The notes under the pieces are model-generated. The model had not been told where the DNA came from. It searched no databases and saw only the letters and a program-made list of their open reading frames with translations. The position numbers and the translations under genes were made by a program. A DNA stretch of 64,000 nt from Mesorhizobium sp. B4-1-3 (lineage in GTDB: Bacteria; Pseudomonadota; Alphaproteobacteria; Rhizobiales; Rhizobiaceae): assembly GCF_006439355.1 (NCBI RefSeq), contig NZ_VFTG01000021.1, positions 46,682 to 110,681 of the forward strand, read 5' to 3'. Numbering within the stretch: the first letter of the stretch is position 1; every line of letters begins with the position of its first letter. Positions 16,856-26,014 of this stretch are shown here, in pieces.

Positions 16856-17479
16856 TCAGCTGCTGGACCGCACCGCCACTGTGGCGATGCCGGCGCCGAC
16901 AAGCAGCGTGCCGCCGGTGCGGTTGAAGATGCGGATCGCCTTCGGGTTGCGCACGATCGCGCGGGCCCTCGATGCGATCAGCGCGTAGCCGAAGGCGTTG
17001 AGGAAAGCCAAAGTCAGGAAGGTTGTCTCGAAGATCAGCATCTGCGTCCAGAAGTCGGCGTGACGGTCGAGGAACTGCGGCAGGAAGGCGACGAAGAAGG
17101 TGATGCTCTTCGGGTTGAGCGCCGTCACCAGCCAGGCATGCGCCATCATCCTTGCCGCCGAGACCGCGTCGGTGCGCGGTTCCGCCTTCAGCGCGCCACC
17201 GGCGCGGAACAGTTTTATGCCGAGATAGATGAGGTAGCCGGCGCCGATCACCTTGAGAACGGTGAACACCGCGGCCGAAGCCGCGAGCAGCGCACCGATG
17301 CCGAGCATCGACAGCGTCATGGCGGTGAAGTCGCCGAGCGCCACGCCCACCGCCATCGGCAGCGCGGTGCGCCAGCCCTGGCCCAGCGCGTAGGAGACGA
17401 CCAACAGGATCGTCGGGCCCGGAATAACGAGAAGAATGGAAGAGGCGGCGGCGAAGGCAGCCCAGTTTTCGAAGGACAT
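16856..17479 (-). CDS. LysE/RhtB-family amino-acid exporter
   Basis: A 207-residue inner-membrane protein with the six-helix LysE/RhtB pattern. The family N-terminus 'LLVIPGPTILLVVSYALGQG' is followed by 'ITFFVAFLPQFL' and a C-terminal hydrophobic segment. Members export amino acids or homoserine lactones and the substrate cannot be told from sequence. The ATG at 17479 has AAGGAG about 8 nt upstream; a longer in-frame start at 17500 lacks this. Confidence 0.85.
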   Translation of the reverse strand: MSFENWAAFAAASSILLVIPGPTILLVVSYALGQGWRTALPMAVGVALGDFTAMTLSMLGIGALLAASAAVFTVLKVIGAGYLIYLGIKLFRAGGALKAEPRTDAVSAARMMAHAWLVTALNPKSITFFVAFLPQFLDRHADFWTQMLIFETTFLTLAFLNAFGYALIASRARAIVRNPKAIRIFNRTGGTLLVGAGIATVAVRSSS

Positions 17480-17710
17480 TTCCCTGCTCCTTGAGCGCAA
17501 AGAAAAGGATAAATCCTGGGGCCGCCGGGAATGTAAAGAGGCCGTTGGAAAAATCTGCAGCGGCCGGGCCAGCGGGGGTCATCAGTCGCCGCAATGGTTT
17601 CTTAGGTTAAGCCCGGATCCGTCTCTTTCACCCTTTTTCAACCATGACTGGCGAAAATGCCTGCGATCCGGCCGGACCGTGCTTCCCGCCGGCAGCGTAG
17701 GGTTTGGTGT

Positions 17711-18481
17711 ATGCGCGAGTTGCCGCAAAGTCTGACGCCGCCTTCCAATGGCGCCACAATCGATACCGAAATTCTCCTTTCCCGCCGCGCCGTGCTTTCG
17801 GGCGCCGGCGCCATGGCGGTGCTGGGCCTTGCCGGCTGCAGCACAACGGACACGCTCGACCTGCCGCAAACGCAGCTCGACAACACCGTCACCGGTTCGG
17901 TGCCGCCGATGCGTCCGGCGATCAGCGTCGACAAGAACATCACCGGTCCCGACGTCATGTACGCCTCGTTGACCGATGGCGGCTTCAATGTGCCGGCGGT
18001 GCCATGGCAGAAGGTCAAGCCGCAGTTCCGCCGCCAGATCGTCGTCGACAAGACCGGCGAGGCGCCCGGCACCATCGTCGTGCATCTCGAGGAGCGCATG
18101 CTCTATCTCGTCCAGCCGGGCGGCGATGCCATCCGTTACGGCGTCGGCATCGGCAAGGACGGTTTCCGCTGGTCGGGCCGCGCCAACATCCAGTATGGCC
18201 GCGAATGGCCGGTGTGGACGCCGCCGCCGGAGATGATCCAGCGCAAGCCGGAACTGGTGAAGTGGCAGGGCGGCCAACCCGGCGGCCTCACCAATCCGCT
18301 CGGCGCCCGGGCGCTCTACATCTATCAGAACGGCAAGGACACCGGCTATCGCATCCACGGTTCGCCCGAATGGTGGAGCATCGGCCAAGCCATGTCCTCG
18401 GGCTGCGTGCGCCTGATCAACCAGGACATCATCGACCTCTACAGCCGCGTTTCCAAGAAGAACCCGGTCGTCGTGGTCTGA
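17711..18481 (+). CDS. L,D-transpeptidase lipoprotein (YkuD)
   Basis: A 256-residue protein with 'SRRAVLSG' followed by a hydrophobic stretch and an 'LAGC' lipobox (Cys43), so it is probably a lipoprotein and possibly Tat-routed. The YkuD catalytic block 'IHGSPEWWSIGQAMSSGCVRL' is quoted in part: 'IHGSPEW' has His216 and 'MSSGCVRL' has Cys232. The reaction is 3-3 peptidoglycan cross-linking or attachment of proteins to peptidoglycan. The ATG at 17711 is the most likely start, but its ribosome site is weak, and an in-frame ATG at 17657 exists. Confidence 0.85.
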   Translation: MRELPQSLTPPSNGATIDTEILLSRRAVLSGAGAMAVLGLAGCSTTDTLDLPQTQLDNTVTGSVPPMRPAISVDKNITGPDVMYASLTDGGFNVPAVPWQKVKPQFRRQIVVDKTGEAPGTIVVHLEERMLYLVQPGGDAIRYGVGIGKDGFRWSGRANIQYGREWPVWTPPPEMIQRKPELVKWQGGQPGGLTNPLGARALYIYQNGKDTGYRIHGSPEWWSIGQAMSSGCVRLINQDIIDLYSRVSKKNPVVVV

Positions 18482-18546
18482 TCGCTCCGTCGGCCCACTC
18501 TTCCGTTGCGCGATGCCGCAAGACAGGCGAAGGTGCCGTGAAAACC

Positions 18547-18670
18547 TTCGCATGGAGCCGGATGATTTCAGGTCCGTTCGACCTGAAATCTGAATCCGTC
18601 TCTAGACTAAAGAAACAGAGCATGATGTCGTCCGAAAACCGCTTCACACTTTTCGGCATCGTGCTCTAGG
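18547..18670. repeat. Composite palindromic repeat (AGCATGAT family, long form)
   Basis: Two modules. The first is a perfect 11-bp inverted repeat GATTTCAGGTC/GACCTGAAATC with a 5-nt loop (18564-18590). The second is the hairpin CAGAGCATGATGTCGTCCGA ... CGGCATCGTGCTCTAG (about 18617-18669). It starts 65 bp after the L,D-transpeptidase stop and ends just before the phosphofructokinase ribosome site (GGGAGAG), so it separates the two transcription units. Confidence 0.8.
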
Positions 18671-18680
18671 GAGAGAAAGC

Positions 18681-19847
18681 ATGGCTGGAACCTTCGTCAT
18701 CGCGCAGGGCGGCGGCCCGACCGCCGTCATCAACCAGACGGTCGTCGGCGCCACGCTGGAAATCCGCAAGCGTCATCCAGGCGCCAAGGTGCTGGGCTCG
18801 ATCCACGGCGTGCGCGGCATCCGTGATGGCAACTATGTCGATCTCTCCGCCATTCCCGAGGACCGGCTGCGGCTGATCGCCGGCACGCCGAGCGCGGCCC
18901 TCGGCTCGACCCGCGACAAGCCGGACGCCGCCTATTGCGAGGTCATTCTCAACGGCCTGAAAAAGGCCGGCGCCGACGCCTTCATCTATATCGGCGGCAA
19001 CGACACCTCGGGCACGCAGCAGATCCTGACCGATGCCGCCGGCGGTTCGATCGCCTTCGTGCATGCGCCCAAGACCATCGACAACGACCTCGAGGAGAAC
19101 GACCACACGCCGGGCTTCATCTCGGCGGCCGAATTCGTCGCCGGCGCCTTCCTTTCCGTCGACCTCGATTTCCGCGCGCTGCCCGGTATTTATGTCGGCA
19201 TCGTCATGGGCCGGCATGCCGGCTTCCTGACCGCCGCCGCGGCCGCCTGGCAGTTCGATTCCGACAGCGGCCCGCATCTCATCTATGTGCCGGAGCGTGC
19301 TTTCTCGGCCAAACGCTTCATCGACGAAGTGCGCGAGAAGCTTGACCGCCACAAGCGCTGCATCGTCGCCGTTTCGGAAGGTGTCAGCACCGCCGACGGC
19401 AAGGCCCTGGTCGAAAGCCTGGTGCCGCCGGACAAGCTCGAGCGCGACCAGCACGGCAACGTCAAATTGTCAGGCAGCGACCTGCCGGCGGCGCTCGAAC
19501 GGGCTCTGGCCGAAGGCCTGCCGGGCAAGCGCGCGCGGGTCGACGCGCTGGGCTACATGCCGCGCGGCTATGTCGGCGCGATCAGCGCCGTCGATGCCAA
19601 GGAAGCCTTCGATGCCGGCGCCTTCGCGGTTGCGGTCGCCGGCGAGGGCGGCGGCTCCGTCGCGCTGCAATATGACGGGTCGAAGACGGTATTGAAGAAA
19701 GTGCCGCTGAAGGCGGTGGCCGGCAAGACGCGCCATATGCCGGACGATTTCATGCTGCCGGACGCCAACCAGCTTTCAGACGCCGGCATGGCCTATCTGA
19801 AACGGCTGGTGCCGGAAAAATACAAGGTCGGGAAGCCGTTCGTCTGA
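18681..19847 (+). CDS. pfp: 6-phosphofructokinase, probable PPi-dependent type
   Basis: A 388-residue phosphofructokinase of the long proteobacterial group. The phosphoryl-donor motif reads 'GGNDTSGT' where ATP enzymes have GGDGS and classic PPi enzymes have GGDDT; the Asp replacing Gly should exclude ATP. The substrate motif 'APKTIDNDL' is intact and 'GIVMGRHAGFLTAAAA' is present. This suggests that PPi is the donor and the reaction is reversible, which fits rhizobia that lack ordinary glycolytic PFK. The stop overlaps the next gene's start (TGATG). Confidence 0.85.
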   Translation: MAGTFVIAQGGGPTAVINQTVVGATLEIRKRHPGAKVLGSIHGVRGIRDGNYVDLSAIPEDRLRLIAGTPSAALGSTRDKPDAAYCEVILNGLKKAGADAFIYIGGNDTSGTQQILTDAAGGSIAFVHAPKTIDNDLEENDHTPGFISAAEFVAGAFLSVDLDFRALPGIYVGIVMGRHAGFLTAAAAAWQFDSDSGPHLIYVPERAFSAKRFIDEVREKLDRHKRCIVAVSEGVSTADGKALVESLVPPDKLERDQHGNVKLSGSDLPAALERALAEGLPGKRARVDALGYMPRGYVGAISAVDAKEAFDAGAFAVAVAGEGGGSVALQYDGSKTVLKKVPLKAVAGKTRHMPDDFMLPDANQLSDAGMAYLKRLVPEKYKVGKPFV

Positions 19848-20608
19848 TGGCCGGCGGCTCGATGCCCGAGCTTGAGGTCGGCGACTGGTTCGGCAAGGCG
19901 AAAGTCGATGCCGCAACGACGATGCTGACCGAGCCCTTCGTGCATGATTTCGTGCGCGCCAATATGTGGCATTTGAAGGGCCGCGACGCGGATCTGCTGG
20001 TCGACACCGGCATGGGCATCCTACCGCTGGCGCCTGAGATCGACACGCCGGCCGGCAAGCCGCTGATCGTCGTCGCCACCCACATCCATCTCGACCATGT
20101 CGGCTCGCTGCATGAGTTCCCGCTGCGCATGGGGCCGAAAATGAGCGCGGCGCAGTTCGACGGCATGGATGATGCCGTCACTTACGCCTACATGTTCCAC
20201 AATCTCGACGGCGCCGTCTCGAAGCTGCCGGCGCCGGACTGGAAGGCGGCCGACTACCGGGTTTCATCCGCGCCGCTGACCCGCGCGCTTGATGAGGGCG
20301 ACGTCGTCGATCTCGGCGACCGGGCATTCCGTGTGTTGCACCTGCCGGGGCATTCGCCGGATTCGATCGGGCTTTTCGACGAGACCGACGGCCTCTTCTT
20401 CGCCGGTGACGCCATCTATGACGGCATGCTGATCGACGACCTGCCGGACTCGGACCGCATGGCCTATTGCCGCACCATGCAGCGCCTGCTCGACCTGCCG
20501 ATCCGCATCGGCCATGGCGGCCATGGGCCGAGCTTTACCGGCCAGCGAATGCGTGAGATCGCCTCCGCTTATCTGCGCCGGAGAGAGCGGTTCGTAAGCG
20601 CTCTCTGA
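19847..20608 (+). CDS. MBL-fold metallohydrolase
   Basis: A 253-residue metallo-beta-lactamase-fold protein. The metal motif THIHLDHVG gives His79, His81, Asp83 and His84. 'LHLPGHSPDSIGLFDETDGLFFAGD' (parts: 'LHLPGHSPDSI', 'GLFFAGD') supplies the later His and the bridging Asp. There is no signal peptide. It is translationally coupled to pfp (TGATG overlap), so it may act on a metabolite near glycolysis, as glyoxalase-II-like enzymes do. The substrate is unknown. Confidence 0.85.
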   Translation: MAGGSMPELEVGDWFGKAKVDAATTMLTEPFVHDFVRANMWHLKGRDADLLVDTGMGILPLAPEIDTPAGKPLIVVATHIHLDHVGSLHEFPLRMGPKMSAAQFDGMDDAVTYAYMFHNLDGAVSKLPAPDWKAADYRVSSAPLTRALDEGDVVDLGDRAFRVLHLPGHSPDSIGLFDETDGLFFAGDAIYDGMLIDDLPDSDRMAYCRTMQRLLDLPIRIGHGGHGPSFTGQRMREIASAYLRRRERFVSAL

Positions 20609-20796
20609 ATTAAATCTTCGTAAGGTCATCCAAAGGCCCTGATTCAGGCCATTCCGCACCCTAAATCTTGATTGTCGATCCGGCCGGCTGCCATGCAAGG
20701 CGAGGCAGGCAATCCCGGTCGCCGACACGCCAACGGATGCGTGCTCGAGGGCCATCCGGGGCGCCGGATCAACCTCTCGCCCGGACAGAAACGACC

Positions 20797-22338
20797 ATGT
20801 CACCCATGAACATTCTTCGCAGACATCGCGTCGCGGCCCTGTTGGGCGCTGCGCTGATCATTTCTCCCGTTATCGGTTCCTTTGCCCAGAACAATACCGG
20901 CCTCAGCACTGTGGCCGCGACGACGCAGACGCCCGTCGCCGGCATCACGGCCCCGAACGGCTCTTTCGCGCCGGTCATCGCCGTCACCAAGCCGGCCGTC
21001 GTCACCATCACCTCGATCATGAAGGCGCAGCCCCAGGACGAGGGCTCGCCGCTTGGCGGCAATGCGCCTTTCGACCAGTTCTTCCAGCAGTTCTTCGGCG
21101 ACCAGGGCATGCCCATGCCGCGCACGCCGCCGCAGCAGCAACAGGGGCCGCGCTCCGAGGCCCTCGGCTCCGGCTTCATCGTCGGTGCGGACGGCACCAT
21201 CGTCACCAACAACCACGTCATCGACGGCGCCAGCTCGATCAAGGTGACGCTTGATGACGGCACTGAGCTTCCCGCCAAGCTCGTCGGCCATGACGCCAAG
21301 AACGACCTCGCGGTGCTCAAGGTCAAGGCAGACAAGCCTCTACCGACCGTCAAGTGGGGCGATTCCAGCAAGCTGATGACCGGCGACCAGGTGCTGGCGA
21401 TCGGCAATCCTTTCGGCATCGGCACTACAGTGACCGCCGGCATCGTCTCGGCGCGCGGCCGCGACCTGCACAGCGGGCCGTTCGATGATTTCATCCAGAT
21501 TGACGCGCCGATCAACCACGGCAATTCCGGCGGTCCGCTGGTCGACATCCATGGCGATGTGATCGGCATCAACACCGCCATCTACTCGCCCAATGGCGGC
21601 AGCGTCGGCGTCGGCTTCGCCATTCCGTCCGACCAGGCCCAGAAAGTTGTGGCCAAGCTGATGAAGGGCGGCGACATCGAATATGGCTATCTCGGCGTGC
21701 AGATCCAGCCGGTCACGCCGGATGTCGCCAGCGCCATCGGCCTCGACCATCCGGGCGGCGCGCTGGTTTCGCAGGTCACTGACGGCTCGCCGGCGGCCAA
21801 GGCCGGCATCGAGACCGGCGATGTCATTACCGGCTTCGGCGGCCAGGAGATCAAGGATCCGAAGGACCTGTCGCGCGCCGTAGCCGACGTGTCGCCGGGC
21901 GCCAAGGAAACCGTCAATATCTGGCGCAAGGGCAAGACGATTCAGATCTCCGCCGATGTCGGCCGCAACGCCGAAGATCAGAAGACGGCGTCGAACGGCA
22001 ATGAAGACCGCAGCCCGTCGTCCGACCAGGGCTTGCGCGTTCCCTCGCTCGGCCTCGGCCTGACTGATCTCACGCCCGACATCCGTGACCAGCTCAACCT
22101 TTCCCAGAGCCAGCGCGGCGCGGTGGTCGAGCGGGTCAATCCGGACAAGGCGGCCTCGGCCGCTGGCATCCAGCCTGGCGATGTCATCGTCGGCGTCGAC
22201 CAGACGCCGGTTAAGACGGCCAGGCAGGCCAACCAGGCGATCGCCGAGGCCGGCAAGTCAGGCAAGAAGTCGGTGCTCCTGCTGATCGATCGCGGCGACG
22301 CGCAGATCTTCGTAGCGGTCCCGTTCGCTGCCGGCTGA
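20797..22338 (+). CDS. degP: Periplasmic DegP/MucD-family serine protease
   Basis: A 513-residue HtrA-family protease with a Sec signal (about residues 1-30). The catalytic triad is His140 ('TNNHVIDG'), Asp170 ('KNDLAVL') and Ser244 ('HGNSGGPL'). Two PDZ domains follow (about 290-385 and 410-505). A Pro/Gln-rich linker near 103-117 precedes the protease domain. The role is quality control and degradation of misfolded envelope proteins. The ATG at 20797 is chosen because the signal peptide begins there; the ribosome site is weak. The 188-bp upstream region has no recognised element. Confidence 0.9.
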   Translation: MSPMNILRRHRVAALLGAALIISPVIGSFAQNNTGLSTVAATTQTPVAGITAPNGSFAPVIAVTKPAVVTITSIMKAQPQDEGSPLGGNAPFDQFFQQFFGDQGMPMPRTPPQQQQGPRSEALGSGFIVGADGTIVTNNHVIDGASSIKVTLDDGTELPAKLVGHDAKNDLAVLKVKADKPLPTVKWGDSSKLMTGDQVLAIGNPFGIGTTVTAGIVSARGRDLHSGPFDDFIQIDAPINHGNSGGPLVDIHGDVIGINTAIYSPNGGSVGVGFAIPSDQAQKVVAKLMKGGDIEYGYLGVQIQPVTPDVASAIGLDHPGGALVSQVTDGSPAAKAGIETGDVITGFGGQEIKDPKDLSRAVADVSPGAKETVNIWRKGKTIQISADVGRNAEDQKTASNGNEDRSPSSDQGLRVPSLGLGLTDLTPDIRDQLNLSQSQRGAVVERVNPDKAASAAGIQPGDVIVGVDQTPVKTARQANQAIAEAGKSGKKSVLLLIDRGDAQIFVAVPFAAG

Positions 22339-22444
22339 GAATGGGCCGAGACCTGCCGGCACCGCCGGCAGGTCTCCCGTGAAATTTCTGTTGCCCACTG
22401 GGACGTCTTCGAAAACACTGCGGCTGTTGCACAGGAGCGTCTCG

Positions 22445-23056
22445 ATGGTGACCCGCGGCTTCTTTTCCGGACGGCGTCCTCCTTCCGACACCGACGCGCG
22501 CATTCCGCCTGGCCAGTATCTGGAACAGGGTTTCCCGGTTCTCTCGGCGGGGCCGACGCCGCGGGTGCGCACCGAGGACTGGTCCTTCACCCTCAAGCAG
22601 GGGCCAAAGCCGCTCAAGAAATGGAACTGGGCCGAATTCAACGCCCTGCCGCAAAGCAAGATGACGCGCGACATCCATTGCGTGACGGCCTGGACCAAGT
22701 TCAACACCCCCTGGCAAGGCGTGATGATCGACGACATCCTCGCCGATGCCGGCATCGAGCCGCCGACGGCCTACACGCTGGCGCTGTCCTTTGACGGCTA
22801 TTCCACCAACGTCCCGACCAAGGACCTCGTCACCGGCAAGGCGATGGTGGCGTTGCTCTATGAAGGCAAGCCGATCACGCCGGATCATGGCGGGCCGGCG
22901 CGGCTATTGGTGCCGCATCTCTACTTCTGGAAATCGGCCAAATGGGTGAACGGGCTGCAGTTCACCGAGCGCAACGAACCGGGCTTCTGGGAGCTGCGCG
23001 GCTATCACATGTATGGCGACCCCTGGCGCGAGCAGCGCTATTCCAGTGACCCGTGA
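22445..23056 (+). CDS. Sulfite-oxidase-like molybdopterin oxidoreductase
   Basis: A 203-residue single-domain protein of the sulfite oxidase / YedY superfamily. The molybdenum-ligating Cys79 is in 'DIHCVTAWT', and 'LLVPHLYFWKSAKWV' is a family motif. The dimerisation domain of true sulfite oxidases is missing, as in 'sulfite oxidase-like' proteins. There is no Tat signal, so it is probably cytoplasmic. The ATG at 22445 has CAGGAG about 7 nt upstream. The flavin reductase gene starts 11 bp later and is its likely electron-transfer partner. Confidence 0.85.
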   Translation: MVTRGFFSGRRPPSDTDARIPPGQYLEQGFPVLSAGPTPRVRTEDWSFTLKQGPKPLKKWNWAEFNALPQSKMTRDIHCVTAWTKFNTPWQGVMIDDILADAGIEPPTAYTLALSFDGYSTNVPTKDLVTGKAMVALLYEGKPITPDHGGPARLLVPHLYFWKSAKWVNGLQFTERNEPGFWELRGYHMYGDPWREQRYSSDP

Positions 23057-23066
23057 GCAGCGATCG

Positions 23067-23811
23067 ATGAGCGCCGAGCCGTCGCCGCAATCGCCTTGGC
23101 AGGCAGCCACGATCACCCGCATCGAAAGACGCACGCCGCGCGTCACCAGTTTCTGGTTCCGGCCGTCGCGGCCTTTCGCCCGTCTGGCCGGGCAGCATGT
23201 CGACGTCCGGCTGACGGCGCCGGACGGCTATCAGGCACGCCGTTCCTATTCCATCGCTTCGGCGCCGGACACAGGCGGCGTCGAACTGGCGATCGAGCGG
23301 CTCGACGATGGCGAGGTCTCGCCCTTCTTCCACGATGTCGCTGCCGTCGGCGACGAGATCGAGCTGCGCGGTCCGCTGGGCGGCCATTTCATCTGGGAGG
23401 AGAGCGACGGCGGGCCCATCCTTCTGGTCGGCGGTGGCTCGGGTGTCGTGCCGCTGATGGCGATGGTGCGCCATCGCACGCTGCGCAACAAAGCGGTGCC
23501 GGTTGCGCTGGTGTTCTCGGCCCGGGTCTGGGACGAGGTGATTTTTCGCGACGAGCTGATCGGCCTCGACGATCGTCGCGACGGGTTCGATCTGGTGCTG
23601 ACGCTGACCCGCGAGCCGGCGAGGCGGCCGTCCGACTATTCCCGGCGCGTCGACGCCCGCATGATGGCGCAGGCCATCGAGCGCCTGCCGAAGGCACCGA
23701 GGCTCGCCTTATGTCTGCGGCTCGAACGCCTTCGTCTCGGCCGCCGCCGATGCCCTGATCGGCGCCGGCGTTCCGGCGGGGATTATCCGCACCGAGCGCT
23801 ATGGAGTTTGA
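23067..23811 (+). pseudogene. FAD/NAD(P)-binding ferredoxin-reductase-like protein, frameshifted near C-terminus
   Basis: The FAD-binding motif 'RRSYSIASAP' and nucleotide motif 'LLVGGGSGVVPLMAM' identify the ferredoxin-NADP reductase superfamily. After 'KAPRLA' the frame becomes Arg-rich nonsense. Skipping one base at 23706-23710 resumes the family's C-terminus: 'YVCGSNAFVSAAADALI', then 'RTERYGV' and a stop at 23809-23811. The span is 745 nt, one more than a multiple of three; the restored protein is 247 residues. So an extra C either inactivates the gene or is a sequencing error. The un-restored frame would run to 23825. Confidence 0.85.
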
Positions 23812-23840
23812 CAGAAGCCCGTTGAAATTCGACCCAAAAG

Positions 23841-23868
23841 GTAATACCTTCCTTACAATTGGTATTAC
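23841..23868. promoter_or_regulatory. Inverted-repeat operator upstream of vapBC
   Basis: A perfect 8-bp inverted repeat: GTAATACC (23841-23848), a 12-nt spacer, and GGTATTAC (23861-23868), ending 12 bp before the vapB start. AbrB-type VapB antitoxins autoregulate by binding such palindromes over the promoter. The function is inferred from position. Confidence 0.65.
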
Positions 23869-23880
23869 TGAGGAGCGAAG

Positions 23881-24114
23881 ATGGCCACCACCGTTACGTC
23901 AAAAGGACAGGTCACCATTCCAAAACCGGTCCGCGATCTGTTGGGGATCGTCCCGGGAAGCAGGGTCGATTTCCGGCGCGCCGCCGATGGGAGCGTAGTG
24001 CTTGCTCGTGTCGACAGAAAGCAAACGGCGAGCCGCTTCGCCAAGTTGCGCGGCCATGCAGGCGAGGGGCTTACGACCGACGCGATCATGGCGCTGACGC
24101 GTGGTGAAACGTGA
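23881..24114 (+). CDS. vapB: AbrB/MazE-type antitoxin (VapB)
   Basis: A 77-residue protein with the swapped-hairpin AbrB DNA-binding fold ('TVTSKGQVTIPKPVRDLLGI', 'GSRVDFR') and a C-terminal toxin-binding tail ('FAKLRGHAGEGLTTDAIMA'). It neutralises and co-represses with the PIN toxin. The ribosome site is GAGGAG. Its stop overlaps the vapC GTG start by 4 nt (GTGA), giving coupled translation. Confidence 0.9.
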   Translation: MATTVTSKGQVTIPKPVRDLLGIVPGSRVDFRRAADGSVVLARVDRKQTASRFAKLRGHAGEGLTTDAIMALTRGET

Positions 24115-24515
24115 CGCTCATCGACACCAACGTCCTGCTTGACCTTGTTACTGACGATCCAAACTGGGCAGATTGGTCGGTTGCTCAGCTTGAGGCGGCG
24201 AGCCTCGACGGACCATTGTTGATCAACGATGCGGTCTATGCCGAGCTCGCCGTACGCTACGCCCGCATCGAGGATCTTGACGCTTTTCTCGATGCGGCCG
24301 GTCTTGAAATGGCTCCCATGCCGAGGGCCGCTCTTTTCCTTGCCGGAAAGGTATTTACACAGTACCGCCGGTCAGGAGGACAAAAGACTGGTGTTTTGCC
24401 GGACTTCTTCATTGGTGCGCACGCTGCGGTCGGCCATCTTCCACTTCTGACCCGCGATATCGGCCGATATCGAACCTATTTCCCCTCCTTGAAGCTGATT
24501 ACCCCAGGCTCTTGA
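24111..24515 (+). CDS. vapC: PIN-domain ribonuclease toxin (VapC)
   Basis: A 134-residue PIN-domain RNase with a GTG start. The acidic metal-binding residues are Asp5 ('LIDTNVLLD'), Glu45 ('YAELAVRY'), Asp98 ('LPDFFIGAHA') and Asp116 ('LLTRDIGRY'). All are present, so the toxin looks functional. VapC toxins cleave tRNA or rRNA; the target is unknown. It is coupled to vapB by the GTGA overlap. Confidence 0.9.
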   Translation: MTLIDTNVLLDLVTDDPNWADWSVAQLEAASLDGPLLINDAVYAELAVRYARIEDLDAFLDAAGLEMAPMPRAALFLAGKVFTQYRRSGGQKTGVLPDFFIGAHAAVGHLPLLTRDIGRYRTYFPSLKLITPGS

Positions 24516-24541
24516 GCCGTTCCCGGACTGTTGCGCTGATG

Positions 24542-26014
24542 TCAGCCGGTCGGAGAGAATTTTGCCGAAACGAGCTGGAAAGGCAGCGCGCCATAGGTGG
24601 CGACGGCCTGTTCGTTGTCCCAGACGCGAAATTGTCGAGACGGCCGCGCCTCCAGCACCAGGGCTCGTCTCGTCCGGTCGAGCTTCACCTTGCCGCGAAA
24701 GCGCAGCACCCGCTCGCCGCCCGAGCGGCTGATCGCCATCGAGCGCAGCCGGGCCACGTGCCGGTCGCCTGCATTGATTTCCATCTCGATGCGGCGCCGA
24801 ACCGGTGGAACGACGATGCGCACGATGAGATCGAGCATCATCTCGCCGCTATCGCCTTGTGGTTCACTCAAAGGCTGCGACAGCACGAAGGTGGCGGGCC
24901 CACCGGCCGCCTTAGCCGCCATGGACTTGCCGCGCCACACTATGTCCGGCTCTGTCTGCTTCAGCCGGCCTTTCTTGCGCTGCAGGCGCAGCTGCTTGGC
25001 AAAGCCGCGCGACAGCCAGGTCAGCGCGCCGAAGTCGGTGCGCGGCTTGGCCTGCAGAACGGATGACAGCCGCGCCGCGCCGCCCCGATCGGCCATATCC
25101 ACCACCTCGGCCAGGATGGCCTCCGGCACCGCGATGCCGATCTCCAACGCAAGATAGGAAAGCGCTACCGCCGCGGCGACGGCGAGGCCGCGCCTGGCGA
25201 CGATATCGAGGAATATGGTCCAGTCGACGTCGCCGCCTTCGATGGCGACGGTGCAGTCGACCAGCCAGTCGCTATGTGTATGCGCGTCGAGGCCGCCATG
25301 CGCGATCGCCAGGGCAATGCGGTCGGCCGGCGAGGGCACGACCACGCCGACGTCGCTGAATTCGGCGGGGACCGCGCGGCGCCAGATCGCCAGGTCGTCC
25401 TCGGCATTCTGCTGCGAGCCGTCATAGGCAAGCTGATGCAGGTCGATGTCGCCGTAAGTGCCCTTGAAGAAATTCATCGAGTGCAGCGACGCCAGCCTTG
25501 TGCGCAGATATTGCGGGGAAACGCCGGTGGCGATCTGCCAACCGCGCTCGCGCAGCACGTCGAAGGCCGGCTGCATATCGTCCGGTCGCACCAGGATGTC
25601 GATGTCGTGCGCCACCCGCCCGCGCTGCGCGGCGGCATCGAGCGCGATGCGGCTGGCGCCCTTGATCAGCATCACCGTGCAGCCGGTATCGACCATCGCC
25701 TTCAAGGCGGGCTCCGCCTCGCGCATGGCCATGCGCGACTTGGTCCACAGCATCTTCTGCAGGCCGACGAGGCGCGGATAGGCGGCGTGGCCGGCAAGCT
25801 TGCGTCCGAACCTGTCGGAGATCGCGGCAAGCAGCCGGTGTTCGCGGAAGGAGACGTGATCGATGTCGTTCTCGTCCAGCCAGCCCGTGGCGCAAAGGCG
25901 CGCTGCCTCTTCGTCGGGCAGAAGTGCTGCCTTGAGCAATTGGTCGGGCGACCCGGTCGGCCAGGACCAGCCATAGTCGGGAAAACGCCTGCTGATGCGA
26001 CGGACCTTCACCAT
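24542..26014 (-). CDS. Nucleotidyltransferase-family protein (NTP_transf_5 type)
   Basis: A 490-residue protein. The nucleotidyltransferase signature appears as 'LIKGASR' (about 116-122) and 'HDIDILVRPDD' (Asp137, Asp139), the pattern of the 'uncharacterised nucleotidyltransferase' family. This family recurs in lasso-peptide and related peptide-tailoring clusters, where one member adds sugars to a phosphorylated residue. The C-terminal 150 residues are beta-rich and basic, with no recognised domain. It is the last gene of a six-gene operon and starts inside the stop of the preceding glycosyltransferase (TGATG). Confidence 0.8.
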   Translation of the reverse strand: MVKVRRISRRFPDYGWSWPTGSPDQLLKAALLPDEEAARLCATGWLDENDIDHVSFREHRLLAAISDRFGRKLAGHAAYPRLVGLQKMLWTKSRMAMREAEPALKAMVDTGCTVMLIKGASRIALDAAAQRGRVAHDIDILVRPDDMQPAFDVLRERGWQIATGVSPQYLRTRLASLHSMNFFKGTYGDIDLHQLAYDGSQQNAEDDLAIWRRAVPAEFSDVGVVVPSPADRIALAIAHGGLDAHTHSDWLVDCTVAIEGGDVDWTIFLDIVARRGLAVAAAVALSYLALEIGIAVPEAILAEVVDMADRGGAARLSSVLQAKPRTDFGALTWLSRGFAKQLRLQRKKGRLKQTEPDIVWRGKSMAAKAAGGPATFVLSQPLSEPQGDSGEMMLDLIVRIVVPPVRRRIEMEINAGDRHVARLRSMAISRSGGERVLRFRGKVKLDRTRRALVLEARPSRQFRVWDNEQAVATYGALPFQLVSAKFSPTG

